A stretch of 37,477 nt of DNA from Burkholderia sp. LMG 13014 (GCF_905232215.1 NZ_CAJNKE010000019.1:1-37477), one strand, 5' to 3'. Positions 8,804-17,671 are shown, counted from the first letter of the stretch. Numbers and translations are program-made. The notes: generated by a model from the sequence alone, not told the origin.

Positions 8804-10527
8804 GCACCGTCCTGACCGAGCGCCGCCGCGGCGCCTCCGCCCCCGCCGACGTGCGGCAGATCACGCACTGGCACGACCGCATCGCACAGCTCGCGCTCGT
8901 CGCGATGGCCGCGCTGATGTCGATGTTCCTGCTGCTGCCGCTCGCGCTCGTCGTGCAGAAATGCTTCGTCGATGCGGACGGGCGTTTCGTCGGCGCGCAC
9001 AACTTCATCGAGTATCTCGAGGACAGCGGCGTACTGCGCTCGATGCTGCATTCGCTGACGGTCGGCGCACTCGTCACGTCGATCGTCGTGCCGATGGCGT
9101 TCACGTTCGCGTATGCGCTGACCCGCTCGTGCATGCCGTTCAAGAACGCCGCGCGTACCGTCGCGCTGCTGCCGCTGCTCGCGCCGACGCTGTTGTCCGC
9201 GGTGTCGTTCATCTACTGGTTCGGCAACGCGGGGCTGCTGAAGCCGCTGCTGCACGGCCATTCGATCTACGGGCTGCCGGGCATCGTGCTGAGCATGGTG
9301 TACGCGTCGTTCCCGCACGTGCTGATGATCCTCGTCACCGCACTGTCGCTTGCCGACGGCCGGCTCTACGAGGCCGCCGATGCGATGGGCACGAGCCGCA
9401 CGCGCAAGTTCTTCACGATCACGCTGCCGGGTGCGAAGTACGGGCTGATCAGCGCGACGATGGTGGCGTTCACGATGTGCATCAACGACTTCGGCGTGCC
9501 GGTCGTGATCGGCGGTTCGTATAACGTACTGTCGACCGACATCTACAAGCTGATCATCGGCCTGCAGGACTTCAACCGCAGCGCGGTCGTGAGCCTGATG
9601 CTGCTGTGCCCGGCCCTCGTCGCATTCGGCGTCGACTTCTTCATTCGCCGCCGCCAGCAATCGCAGCTCGGCGCACGCTCGACGCCCTACCAGCCGAAGC
9701 CGTCGCGCGGCTTCGACGCCGCGATGCTCGCTTACTGCGGCGTCGTATGCGCGTTCTTCATCGCGGTGGTCGGCATCTCGGTGTTCGCGTCGTTCGTGAA
9801 GTTCTGGCCGTACCAGATGAGCCTCGGGCTGCAGCACTACAAGATGGGGCTGATCGGCGCCGGTATCTTCGACGCGTACAAGAACAGCCTGCGGATGGCC
9901 GCGACGGTGGCGCTCGGCGGCACGATCGTCGTGTTCGGCGGCGCATACCTGATCGAGAAGACGCGCGGCGCGCGCTGGCTGCGCGGCTTCATCGCCCTGT
10001 GCGCGATCCTGCCGATGGGTGTGCCGGGGCTCGTGCTCGGCATCAGCTACATCTTCCTGTTCAACGCGCCCGGCAATCCGCTGAACGGGCTGTACGGCTC
10101 GCTGTGGCTGCTCGCGATCGTCACGGTGGTGCACTACTACGCATCGAGCCACCTGACCGCGGTCACCGCGCTCCGGCAGATCGACAGCGAGTTCGAGGCC
10201 GTGTCCGCGTCGCTGAAGGTGCCGTTCTACAAGACCTTCCTGCGCGTAACCGTGCCCGTGTGCCTGCCCGCGATCCTGCTGATCGCGCGCTACCTGTTCG
10301 TCAACGGGATGACGACGGTCTCGGCCGTCGCGTTCCTCTACTCGCCCGACACGCAGCCCGCGTCGGTCGCGATCCTGAACCTCGACGACGCGGGCCAGAT
10401 GGGCCCGGCCGCCGCGATGGCCACGCTCGTGCTCGCGACGTCGTCGTTCGCGTGCGTGCTGTTCGCCTGCATCTCGCATCGACTGTTGCGCCGTACGCAG
10501 GCCTGGCGCAACCCGCATCGCCATTGA
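8800..10527 (+). CDS. phnU2: 2-aminoethylphosphonate ABC transporter permease, two-domain fusion
   Basis: A 575-residue inner-membrane permease about twice the length of a single ABC permease. It carries two consecutive transport domains. Each half has about six hydrophobic segments and an EAA-type loop: YEAADAMGTSRTRKFFTITLP near residues 188-208, and FEAVSASLKVPFYKTFLRVTVP near 465-486. This is the layout of FbpB/AfuB and of the PhnU2 family, and it explains why the operon has only one permease gene. The ATG overlaps the stop of the ATPase gene. It is followed 48 bases later by phnW. The transport role is certain; AEP is inferred from context. Confidence 0.92.
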   Translation: MSTVLTERRRGASAPADVRQITHWHDRIAQLALVAMAALMSMFLLLPLALVVQKCFVDADGRFVGAHNFIEYLEDSGVLRSMLHSLTVGALVTSIVVPMAFTFAYALTRSCMPFKNAARTVALLPLLAPTLLSAVSFIYWFGNAGLLKPLLHGHSIYGLPGIVLSMVYASFPHVLMILVTALSLADGRLYEAADAMGTSRTRKFFTITLPGAKYGLISATMVAFTMCINDFGVPVVIGGSYNVLSTDIYKLIIGLQDFNRSAVVSLMLLCPALVAFGVDFFIRRRQQSQLGARSTPYQPKPSRGFDAAMLAYCGVVCAFFIAVVGISVFASFVKFWPYQMSLGLQHYKMGLIGAGIFDAYKNSLRMAATVALGGTIVVFGGAYLIEKTRGARWLRGFIALCAILPMGVPGLVLGISYIFLFNAPGNPLNGLYGSLWLLAIVTVVHYYASSHLTAVTALRQIDSEFEAVSASLKVPFYKTFLRVTVPVCLPAILLIARYLFVNGMTTVSAVAFLYSPDTQPASVAILNLDDAGQMGPAAAMATLVLATSSFACVLFACISHRLLRRTQAWRNPHRH

Positions 10528-10575
10528 TTCTTTGACCGTATTCACGTGACGTCCCGACTTCATCAAGGAGACACC

Positions 10576-11706
10576 ATGACGCTCGCCGCCCAGCCCATCC
10601 TGCTCACCCCAGGCCCCCTGACGACCTCCGACACCACGCGCGACGCGATGCTGCGCGACTGGGGATCGTGGGACAGCGACTTCAACGCGATCACCGCGCG
10701 GCTGCGCGAACGCCTGCTGCAGATCGTGCACGGCGAAGGCACGCACGAATGCGTGCCGCTGCAAGGCAGCGGCACGTTCTCGGTCGAAGCGGCCGTCGGC
10801 ACGCTCGTACCGCGCGACGGCCACGTGCTCGTGCCGAACAATGGCGCGTACTGCCAGCGCATCGCGAAGATCTGCCGCGTGCTCGGCCGCAAGCTGACGA
10901 CGATCGACTACCGCGAGGATCGCCGCGTCGATCCGGCCGACGTCGAGCGCGCGCTCGCCGCCGATCCGACCATCACCCACGTCGCGCTCGTGCACTGCGA
11001 AACGGGCGCCGGCGTGCTGAACCCGTTGCACGACATCGCACAGGTCGTCGCGAAGCACGGCCGCGCGCTGATCGTCGATGCGATGAGCTCGTTCGGCGCG
11101 ATCGACATCGACGCACGCACGACGCCGTTCGACGCGGTGATCGCCGCATCCGGCAAATGCCTCGAAGGCGTGCCGGGGCTCGGCTTCGTAATCGCGAAGC
11201 GCAGTGCGCTCGAACGCTGCGAAGGCAACAGCCACTCGCTCGCGATGGACCTGTACGACCAGTGGGTCTACATGCAGCGCACGACGCAGTGGCGCTTCAC
11301 GCCGCCGACGCACGTGGTCGCGGCCCTCGACGCAGCCGTCGCGCAATACGTCGACGAAGGCGGGCTCGCCGCGCGCGGCGGCCGCTACCAGCGCAACTAT
11401 CGCGCGCTGATCGACGGGATGCTCGCGCTCGGCTTCCGGCCGTTCCTCGATCCGGCGATCCAGGCGCCGATCATCGTCACGTTCCATGCGCCGGACGATC
11501 CGAACTACGACTTCAAGCGGTTCTATCAGGAGGTCAAGAAGCGCGGCTACATCCTGTATCCGGGCAAGCTGACCGAGGTCGAGACGTTCCGGGTCGGCTG
11601 CATCGGCCACTTCGGCGAAGCCGGCATCCCGGGCGCCGTCGCCGCGATCGCCGACACGCTGCGCGCGATGGGCGTGCGCCGCGTGTCGGCCGAAGCGGCC
11701 GCCTGA
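10576..11706 (+). CDS. phnW: 2-aminoethylphosphonate--pyruvate transaminase
   Basis: PLP-dependent class V aminotransferase (376 residues). It moves the amino group of 2-aminoethylphosphonate to pyruvate, giving phosphonoacetaldehyde and alanine in the cytoplasm. The PLP lysine is Lys194 in AASGKCLEG, the same number as in Salmonella PhnW. Asp168 in IVDAMSSFG holds the pyridine nitrogen. The N-terminal [10 protein letters not shown] and the QGSGTF phosphate loop fit the family. The start at 10576 has AAGGAG eight bases upstream; an upstream GTG at 10546 is unlikely. It feeds PhnY. No phnX lies nearby, so phosphonoacetaldehyde should go through PhnY and PhnA. Confidence 0.96.
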   Translation: MTLAAQPILLTPGPLTTSDTTRDAMLRDWGSWDSDFNAITARLRERLLQIVHGEGTHECVPLQGSGTFSVEAAVGTLVPRDGHVLVPNNGAYCQRIAKICRVLGRKLTTIDYREDRRVDPADVERALAADPTITHVALVHCETGAGVLNPLHDIAQVVAKHGRALIVDAMSSFGAIDIDARTTPFDAVIAASGKCLEGVPGLGFVIAKRSALERCEGNSHSLAMDLYDQWVYMQRTTQWRFTPPTHVVAALDAAVAQYVDEGGLAARGGRYQRNYRALIDGMLALGFRPFLDPAIQAPIIVTFHAPDDPNYDFKRFYQEVKKRGYILYPGKLTEVETFRVGCIGHFGEAGIPGAVAAIADTLRAMGVRRVSAEAAA

Positions 11707-11774
11707 CGTGACGCGATACGGCCTGACGTGAGGTACGCCGCCGCGTGCGCGTTCGCACGCGGCGGCCAGGTTTT
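11701..11774 (+). terminator. Duplicated stop context and 13-bp hairpin after phnW
   Basis: GCCTGACGTGA occurs at 11701-11711, where it contains the phnW stop, and again at 11721-11731. A perfect 13-bp GC-rich stem follows (11737-11749 with 11754-11766, loop CGTT), then TTTT at 11771-11774. It resembles a factor-independent terminator or attenuator that would lower read-through into the oxidoreductase. The T run is short and starts four bases after the stem, so termination may be partial. Confidence 0.55.
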
Positions 11775-11816
11775 CCGGGCCGTGCACGGCCCTGCCCCTT
11801 GACGACGAACCCTCCG

Positions 11817-13205
11817 ATGCGACCCTTCTGGATCGAACAAGCGCTGTTCAACGACGGCGATCTCGCCCCCGCACTGCAAGGCTCGACGCAAGCCGACGTG
11901 TGCATCGTCGGCGGCGGCTTCACCGGGCTCTGGACCGCGATCCAGGCCAAGCAGCAGAACCCCGCGCTCGACATCGCGATCGTCGAGGCCGACCTGTGCG
12001 GTGCCGGCGCGAGCGGTCGCAACGGCGGTTGCCTGCTCACGTGGTCCGCAAAATTCCTGACGCTGCGGCGCCTGTTCGGCGAAGCCGAGGCGATCCGGCT
12101 CGTGAAGGCATCCGAAGCAGCCGTACAGCACATCGCCGATTTCTGCCGCGCGCACGACATCGATGCCGAGCTGCGGCTCGACGGCACGCTGTACACCGCG
12201 ACGTCGCGCGCGCAGGTCGGCACGCTCGCGCCGGTACTCGACGCGCTCGCCGCGTGCGGCATCCACAGCTACGAGCCGCTACCGCCCGCCGAAGTCGCGC
12301 GCCGCTCCGGTTCCGCACGCAATCTCGACGGCGTCTACTCGCCGATCGCCGCGACCGTGCATCCCGGCAAGCTCGTGCGCGGGTTGCGCCGCGTCGCGCT
12401 CGCGATGGGCATCCGGATCTATGAACGCACGCCGATGCTCGACTTCACGCCCGGGCAGCCGGCCGTCGTGCGCACGCCGTCCGGCAGCGTGAGCGCGGGC
12501 AAGCTCGTGTTTGCGATCAACGCATGGATGGCGAGCCGCTTTCCGCAGTTCGAGCGCACGATCGCGGTCGTGTCGAGCGACATGGTCATCACCGAGAAAT
12601 GCCCGGAACTGCTCGAGAGAACCGGGCTCGTGGACGGCGTGTCGGTGCTCGATTCGCGGATCTTCGTCTACTACTACCGCACCACCGCCGACGGGCGGCT
12701 GATGCTCGGCAAGGGCGGCAACACGTTCTCGTGGCGCAGCCGCATCGCGCCCGTGTTCGACCGGCGCTCGCCGTACGAGGCGCAGCTCACGCAAAGCCTG
12801 CGCGAATTCTTTCCGTCGCTCGCGGGCGTGCCGGTCACGGCGAGCTGGAACGGGCCGTCGGATCGCTCCGTCACCGGCTTCCCGTTCTTCGGCCGCCTCG
12901 ACGACGCGCCGAACGTGTTCTACGGCTTCGGCTACTCGGGTAACGGCGTGGGGCCGACCTACATGGGCGGGCAGATCCTGTCGTCGCTCGTGCTCGGCCT
13001 CGACAACGCGTGGACGCGCAGCCCGATCGTGCGCGGCCCGCTTGGGGCGTTCCCGCCGGAGCCGATCCGCTATGTCGGCGCGCACGTCGTGCGCAATGCG
13101 ATCCGCCGCAAGGAGCGCGCGGAGGACGAGAGCCGGCAGCCGGCAGTTGTCGACACGTGGCTCGCGAAATTCGCGAGCGCGGCGGGGAAAGCCGACAAGG
13201 CGTGA
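11817..13205 (+). CDS. FAD-dependent aminophosphonate oxidoreductase (DAO family)
   Basis: A 463-residue flavoprotein of the D-amino acid oxidase/glycine oxidase fold. The dinucleotide-binding motif VGGGFTG (residues 31-37) is followed by an acidic strand end (IVEADL) and the GASGRNGG FAD loop. A late FYGFGYSGNGVGPTYMGG segment closes the FAD site. It resembles the putative aminophosphonate oxidoreductases found beside AEP genes. Known members oxidise N-methyl-AEP, and some AEP itself, to phosphonoacetaldehyde. That would bypass or supplement PhnW and feed PhnY/PhnA. I chose the ATG at 11817 because the FAD fold begins soon after; the ribosome binding site is poor. It is last in the rightward unit, behind the hairpin at 11737-11766. 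The substrate is inferred. Confidence 0.87.
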   Translation: MRPFWIEQALFNDGDLAPALQGSTQADVCIVGGGFTGLWTAIQAKQQNPALDIAIVEADLCGAGASGRNGGCLLTWSAKFLTLRRLFGEAEAIRLVKASEAAVQHIADFCRAHDIDAELRLDGTLYTATSRAQVGTLAPVLDALAACGIHSYEPLPPAEVARRSGSARNLDGVYSPIAATVHPGKLVRGLRRVALAMGIRIYERTPMLDFTPGQPAVVRTPSGSVSAGKLVFAINAWMASRFPQFERTIAVVSSDMVITEKCPELLERTGLVDGVSVLDSRIFVYYYRTTADGRLMLGKGGNTFSWRSRIAPVFDRRSPYEAQLTQSLREFFPSLAGVPVTASWNGPSDRSVTGFPFFGRLDDAPNVFYGFGYSGNGVGPTYMGGQILSSLVLGLDNAWTRSPIVRGPLGAFPPEPIRYVGAHVVRNAIRRKERAEDESRQPAVVDTWLAKFASAAGKADKA

Positions 13206-13251
13206 CGATGCGTCGACCCGCGGGGCCTGCATGACCTGAAGACACAATGAA

Positions 13252-13282
13252 AAAGGGACGCTGCGAAGCGTCCCTTTGCTTT
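13252..13282. terminator. Bidirectional terminator between oxidoreductase gene and phnR
   Basis: An 11-bp stem (13252-13262 with 13267-13277) is capped by the stable tetraloop GCGA. On the plus strand it runs into TTTGCTTTG, and on the minus strand into TTTTTCATTG. It lies between two convergent genes and can end both transcripts. Confidence 0.8.
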
Positions 13283-13320
13283 GTGCTGCGTGCGGCCACC
13301 CGCGCGGGTGGGCCAGGCAC

Positions 13321-14049
13321 TTACGCGCGCACGGTCTTCTCCCGCGCCGCCTTGCCCGCCGCCGGCAGCCCCTGCTCATGCGTGCGGCGCATGCGCGCGA
13401 GGCCGTGCGAGACGTGCTCGCGCACGAGTGCCACGGCCTGTTCCTCGTCGCCGCCCGCGAGCGCCTGCACGATCTTGTCGTGCTCGGCGGCGGACACGGC
13501 GATCGCATCCTCCTCGGCCTCGATCGCGGCCTGGCGCAGCAGGCCGAGCTGGCGCACGAGCCGGCGGTAGGTATCGGTGAGATGCGTATTGCCGACGCCG
13601 ACGACCATCGCGTCGTGGAACTGCACGTTCAGCTCGGTATAGCGCGTGACGTCGTGCGTCTTCGCTGCGTCCTTCATCGACTGGATGATGCCCTTCAGCA
13701 CCTTCAGCGTGTCGGGCGAGATGCGCTTCGCCAGCGCGCGCGCGACCGATTCGTCGAGCATCGCGCGCACTTCGTAGATCTCCTCGGCCTCGCGCAGCGG
13801 CACGACGCGCACCGTCACGCCGCGGTTCTTCTCGTTGCGCAGCAGGCCGGCCTGTTCGAGCGCGCGGAACGCTTCGCGCACGGGGCCGCGCGACACGTTC
13901 AGCTTGGTCGCGATGTCGACTTCGTTGAGCTTCTCGCCGGGCGCGTATTCGCCTGAGACGATCGCGCGCTCGAGCATGTCCTGGACGATCATCGCGAGCG
14001 ACTGGCTTTGCAGGAGTTCGATGGCGCTGAGCGCGTTCGGGGCAGTCAT
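13321..14049 (-). CDS. phnR: GntR/FCD family regulator of phosphonate utilisation
   Basis: A 242-residue GntR-family DNA-binding regulator. The N-terminal winged helix (about residues 15-80) contains GEKLNEVDIATKLNVSRGPV and AFRALEQAGLL. The C-terminal FCD effector domain (about 85-215) has metal-site-like His/Asp positions such as LNVQFHDAM, with EHDKIVQAL and VREHVSHGL near its end. It fits the Burkholderia phosphonate-associated GntR group. I chose the ATG at 14049 because it opens directly on the HTH. Its promoter (14110-14138) carries the same TTGTCAACA word as the phnA/phnS2 gap, so it probably represses itself and the phn genes until an AEP-related ligand binds. Repressor or activator mode is inferred. 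Confidence 0.87.
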   Translation of the reverse strand: MTAPNALSAIELLQSQSLAMIVQDMLERAIVSGEYAPGEKLNEVDIATKLNVSRGPVREAFRALEQAGLLRNEKNRGVTVRVVPLREAEEIYEVRAMLDESVARALAKRISPDTLKVLKGIIQSMKDAAKTHDVTRYTELNVQFHDAMVVGVGNTHLTDTYRRLVRQLGLLRQAAIEAEEDAIAVSAAEHDKIVQALAGGDEEQAVALVREHVSHGLARMRRTHEQGLPAAGKAAREKTVRA

Positions 14050-14109
14050 GGTCGGGCAGGCAGCGACGCTGCGGTAGAAAACGAGGGCGCCATATCGGCG
14101 AATGATCCT

Positions 14110-14141
14110 TATATACCCTCGGCCCGACACATTGTCAACAG
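14110..14141 (-). promoter_or_regulatory. phnR promoter with embedded TTGTCAACA operator
   Basis: On the minus strand, TTGACA (14133-14138) and TATATA (14110-14115) are separated by 17 bases, an excellent sigma-70 match about 60-85 bases before the phnR ATG. The -35 lies inside TTGTCAACAG (14132-14141), which matches the dyad before phnA in 9 of 10 bases. Confidence 0.65.
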
Positions 14142-14255
14142 TCTTCAGTTTCCAAAAACCAATTCCGCGTGCCGGAACGCAACCGAAACGCAGCCGGCAG
14201 GCGGCGGTCGCGCGGCGGGCCGACCTCGCCCGCATCGCGCGACGCGTGCCGGCCG

Positions 14256-16430
14256 TCAGGCCGTCGTGTGCTTCACCGGCCCCGGATCGCTGTGGCTCGG
14301 CCGGCCCGTCTCGACGTGGCCCGCGAAGCGGCGCACGACCTTGTCGTCGCCGCCGCGCAGCGTCGTCGCGGTAATCGTCAGATCGTACCAGCCGTGGCTC
14401 GACGACAGCTCGAAGTGATCCTCGACGCGCTCGCCCGGCTCCAGCGTGTAGGTGCGCGCATGCGCATGGCTGTACGCGTTGTCGACCGTCACGCGGCACG
14501 TCGCGCGCCCGCTGTTGCGCAGTTGCAGGTACACGTGGCGGTTGCGCACGTCGTAGCCGATCCGCGCCTCGGGGTTCGCGTGGCGGCTGTCCGCCGCGAG
14601 CCGCGTGTTGCCCTGGAACTCGCACAGATAGCCGTTCGGGCCGTAGGCCGCGAGATGGTAATCGCCACGCGCGGCCGACGTGCTCCACGTATCGACGAAG
14701 CGGTCATGCGCGGACACCGCGTAGCGGCGCGGCGGCGTCGTCGGGTTGCGGCGGTCGTACACGTAGAACGCCGCGCCTGCATCGCCGGTGTTCGCGAAGT
14801 CGAGCGACACGCTGTCGTCGTGCCCGCTCACGCGGCTGTGCACGAACAGCTCGTACGGCAGCGCACGCGCCGGACGCGTGCCGGACTCCTGCGCCGGCAT
14901 CGACTGCTGCGCGGGCACCTGATACGCCTGGCCGGCCGTCGCGATGTGCTGCGGCACCGTGAAGCTCACCGTGCGCGTGTCGGGGCGCGCCGAGAAGTCG
15001 AATGCCGACGTGAGGTCGCCGCAGATCGAGCGGCGCCATGCGCTGATGTTCGGCTCCTTCACGCCGAAGCGCGCTTCGAGGAAACGCAGCACCGACGTAT
15101 GGTCGAACGTCTCCGAGCAGACCCAGCCGCCCTTCGTCCACGGCGAGATGATGATCAGCGGCACGCGCGGCCCGAGGCCGATCGGCTGGATGCCGCCCGG
15201 ATCGGCGCCCGGCACGAGCGGGCTCATTTCGCCCGGGTACTTGTTCAGGTCGAGCAGTTCGTCGCCGAGATTCGACAGCAGGTTCGACGACACGATGCCC
15301 TGGCCGCCCACGCCGCTCGTGACCGGCGGCACCGGCGGCACGACGTGGTCGAACAGCCCGTCGTTCTCGTCGTAGTTGAGGATGAACACCGTCTTCGCCC
15401 ACACCTCGGGGTTCGACGTGAGCGCCTCGAGCACCATGTTGATGTAGAACGCGCCGTCGGTCGGCGATGCCTGCGGGTGCTCGCTGTACTTGTACGGCGA
15501 CACGATCCACGACACCTGCGGCAGCCGGTTCGCCTGCACGTCGGCCTTCAGCTCGGCGAGCGTGTGGTCCGACGCGCCCTTGTCGACCAGCGGGCCACTC
15601 GCGCCTTCCTTCACCTGGAAGCGCTTGAAGAACATCAGCGAGTTGTCGGTGTAGTTGTCGGTCGGGTCGCCCGGGATGCCCGTGCCGCCCTGGTACACCT
15701 TCCAGCTGACCTTCGCGTTCTCGAGGCGTTCCGCGTAGGTCGTCCACGTGTAGCCGTTCACGTCGTCGCGCTCGCCGATGCCCGGGCCGTTCGGCGGGTT
15801 GCCGTAGATGTTGCGCGGGTCGACCGTGCCGGTCCACAGGTAGATTCGGTTCGGCGCCGTGTCGGCGTGCGCGGAGCAGAAGTACGAATCGCAGATCGTG
15901 AATGCGTCGGCCAATGCGTAGTGGTACGTGAGATCCTGGCGCTTCAGGTAGCCCATCGTCAGCACGTCCTGCTTCTGGTTCACCCACTGGTCCCACTGGC
16001 CGTTGTTCCAGGACAGGTGGCCGCTGCTCCAGCCGTGGTTGGTACCCGGCTGGAATTCGGTCGTCTGCTTCGGATCGAGGTAGAACGGCAGCACGTACGG
16101 CGCCGACGGATCGAGGCCGCGCGAATGGTAGTTCTTCGTGAACACCGACGCCGGCGGCTGCTGCCACACCGGTGCGCCGCTCGGCAGCAGGTGCGGGCGC
16201 GGGTCGTTGAAGCCGCGCACGCCGCGCAGCCCGCCGAAGTAATGGTCGAACGAACGGTTTTCCTGCATGAAGATCACGACGTGTTCGACGTCGCGGATCG
16301 TGCCCGTGCGATAGGCGGCCGGCATCGCCAGCGCATTGCGGATCGCGGGCGGGAAGCCCGCGTAGGCGGCCATCGCGCCGGCCGACTGCGCGGCGAGGCG
16401 CAGGAAATCGCGTCGGTTGTTCGAGGACAT
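14256..16430 (-). CDS. Phosphocholine-type phospholipase C, Tat-exported
   Basis: A 724-residue secreted phospholipase C of the acid phosphatase-like phosphoesterase family (PlcN/PlcH class). It hydrolyses phosphatidylcholine or sphingomyelin to release phosphocholine. The start at 16430 gives a twin-arginine signal (NRRDFLRLA, residues 5-13). The catalytic region opens with FMQENRSFDHYFGG, followed by SEHPQASPTDG and NYDENDGLFDHV. The C-terminal third holds two repeats of the small beta domain typical of this family (about residues 500-720). It lies between phnR and the phn-type LysR gene and is divergent from the latter. That suggests a phosphorus-acquisition role under common control, which is inferred. 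Haemolytic or non-haemolytic type cannot be told from the sequence. Confidence 0.93.
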   Translation of the reverse strand: MSSNNRRDFLRLAAQSAGAMAAYAGFPPAIRNALAMPAAYRTGTIRDVEHVVIFMQENRSFDHYFGGLRGVRGFNDPRPHLLPSGAPVWQQPPASVFTKNYHSRGLDPSAPYVLPFYLDPKQTTEFQPGTNHGWSSGHLSWNNGQWDQWVNQKQDVLTMGYLKRQDLTYHYALADAFTICDSYFCSAHADTAPNRIYLWTGTVDPRNIYGNPPNGPGIGERDDVNGYTWTTYAERLENAKVSWKVYQGGTGIPGDPTDNYTDNSLMFFKRFQVKEGASGPLVDKGASDHTLAELKADVQANRLPQVSWIVSPYKYSEHPQASPTDGAFYINMVLEALTSNPEVWAKTVFILNYDENDGLFDHVVPPVPPVTSGVGGQGIVSSNLLSNLGDELLDLNKYPGEMSPLVPGADPGGIQPIGLGPRVPLIIISPWTKGGWVCSETFDHTSVLRFLEARFGVKEPNISAWRRSICGDLTSAFDFSARPDTRTVSFTVPQHIATAGQAYQVPAQQSMPAQESGTRPARALPYELFVHSRVSGHDDSVSLDFANTGDAGAAFYVYDRRNPTTPPRRYAVSAHDRFVDTWSTSAARGDYHLAAYGPNGYLCEFQGNTRLAADSRHANPEARIGYDVRNRHVYLQLRNSGRATCRVTVDNAYSHAHARTYTLEPGERVEDHFELSSSHGWYDLTITATTLRGGDDKVVRRFAGHVETGRPSHSDPGPVKHTTA

Positions 16431-16532
16431 GAAGAGAACCCTGTTGTCGGTAGGAGTGGGGGCGCCAGTCGAGCGGGGCCGGCGGTTTGCGTCGCCGTTA
16501 TTACCCCGCATCGGCGTGTCCCGGCCGTGACC

Positions 16533-16567
16533 GGTTACCGCAGGTTTCTTTGGGTTACCCACAAGAA
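16533..16567. promoter_or_regulatory. Candidate LysR-type binding site between plc and lysR genes
   Basis: GGTTACC occurs at 16533-16539 and 16553-16559, exactly 20 bases (two helical turns) apart. The second copy lies in a dyad with TTCTT (16546-16550) and AAGAA (16563-16567) at its ends. The site is in the 228-bp divergent gap, about 90-125 bases from the lysR start and 100-137 from the phospholipase start, as expected for a LysR regulator acting on both. Confidence 0.45.
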
Positions 16568-16658
16568 TTTTTTCGAAGCGGCGCACGACACGCCTTTCAT
16601 CCGGCCGACATACGCATGCGCTACGCTGACGCGCGATACAGAGGGGAGAAGCCGAGTC

Positions 16659-17576
16659 GTGTTCGATCAGCTGAAGGCGTTCCACGCGACCGTCCGGCAG
16701 GGCAGCATCACGCGCGCCGCGCGCCACCTGGGCGTGAGCCAGCCGACGATTGCCGCGCAGATCCGGCAGGTCGAGCAGGTGTATGGCGTCGAGCTGTTCC
16801 ACCGCAGCGGACGCAAGCTCGAGGTCACCGAGACGGGCATCGAGCTGCTGCCGCTCGTCGAGAAGATGATCGCGCTCGAGGCGCAGGCCGACATCATGCT
16901 GCGCAACGTCGGCGGCCTGTTCGAAGGCCACCTGCGGATCGGTGCGACGGGGCCGTACTACATCATGGACGCGGTCGGCCGCTTCTCGAACGCGCATCCG
17001 TCGATCGCACTCACGTGCCGGATCGGCAACTCCGAGGAAATCCTGCAGGCGCTGCAGGAATTCCGCATCGATCTCGCCGTCTCGTCGCAGCGCAACGATG
17101 CCGACGGCCTCGAACGCAAGGTGATCTCGACCGACCCGCTCGTGCTCGTCGTGCATCGCAACCATCCGCTCGCGCGTTTCGATGCGATCGATCCGGCACA
17201 GCTTGCCGACGTGCGATTGCTGATTCGCGAGGAAGGCTCGGTCACGCGCCGCTGCACGGAGACGATCCTTGAAGCGGCTGGCATCGCGGCTGTATCGGTT
17301 GCCGAGATCGGCAGCCGCGAAGCGATCCGCGAGGCGATCCTGCATGGCGTGGGTGGCAGCCTGTTTCCGCTCGGCGAGGCCGAACGTCATCCGGATTTGC
17401 GCGTGATCGCGCTGCGCGGCGTCGACACGACGATCGACGAATACGTGTACTACCTGAAAGCGCGCCGCCAGAGCCCCGCGATCGACGCGTTCCTCGCGTG
17501 CATCCTGCCGGCCGGCAGCGACGCGGCCGGGACGGATGAAGCAGGACGAACGGCGCGGCTGGCGAACGCGCGCTGA
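16659..17576 (+). CDS. LysR family regulator associated with aminoethylphosphonate catabolism
   Basis: A 305-residue LysR-type regulator. The N-terminal HTH (about residues 1-60) reads LKAFHATVRQGSITRAARHL with LGVSQPTIAAQIRQVE. A periplasmic-binding-protein-like sensor domain follows (about 90-290). The start is a GTG at 16659, with GGGGAG about 11 bases upstream; translation further left gives no family sequence. LysR regulators of this clade are repeatedly found next to AEP degradation genes in Burkholderia, Ralstonia and Pseudomonas. Here it is divergent from phospholipase C and lies beyond phnR, so the locus has two regulators of different families. Which one senses AEP and which senses another signal cannot be told from the sequence. 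Confidence 0.88.
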   Translation: MFDQLKAFHATVRQGSITRAARHLGVSQPTIAAQIRQVEQVYGVELFHRSGRKLEVTETGIELLPLVEKMIALEAQADIMLRNVGGLFEGHLRIGATGPYYIMDAVGRFSNAHPSIALTCRIGNSEEILQALQEFRIDLAVSSQRNDADGLERKVISTDPLVLVVHRNHPLARFDAIDPAQLADVRLLIREEGSVTRRCTETILEAAGIAAVSVAEIGSREAIREAILHGVGGSLFPLGEAERHPDLRVIALRGVDTTIDEYVYYLKARRQSPAIDAFLACILPAGSDAAGTDEAGRTARLANAR

Positions 17577-17671
17577 ACTGCCGCGCGCTCACCGGTTCCG
17601 CACATTAGTGGCGCTTTTCCCGCGCCTTCCCTCGTTCTTCCTCGTGCCTTCCTGCAGTCGTTGCGCTCACA

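Noticed and set aside
10546-10575. Upstream GTG start for phnW
   Set aside because: The added ten residues are not conserved-looking, and the AAGGAG site fits the ATG at 10576.
8698-11787. Very long open frame (over 1000 codons) on the minus strand
   Set aside because: It lies antisense to phnU2 and phnW, is rich in Arg/His/Glu with no domain, and is the usual product of high GC codon bias opposite real genes.
14169-16658. Long plus-strand open frame leading into the LysR gene
   Set aside because: It is antisense to the phospholipase and has no family sequence. The LysR protein begins at the GTG at 16659.
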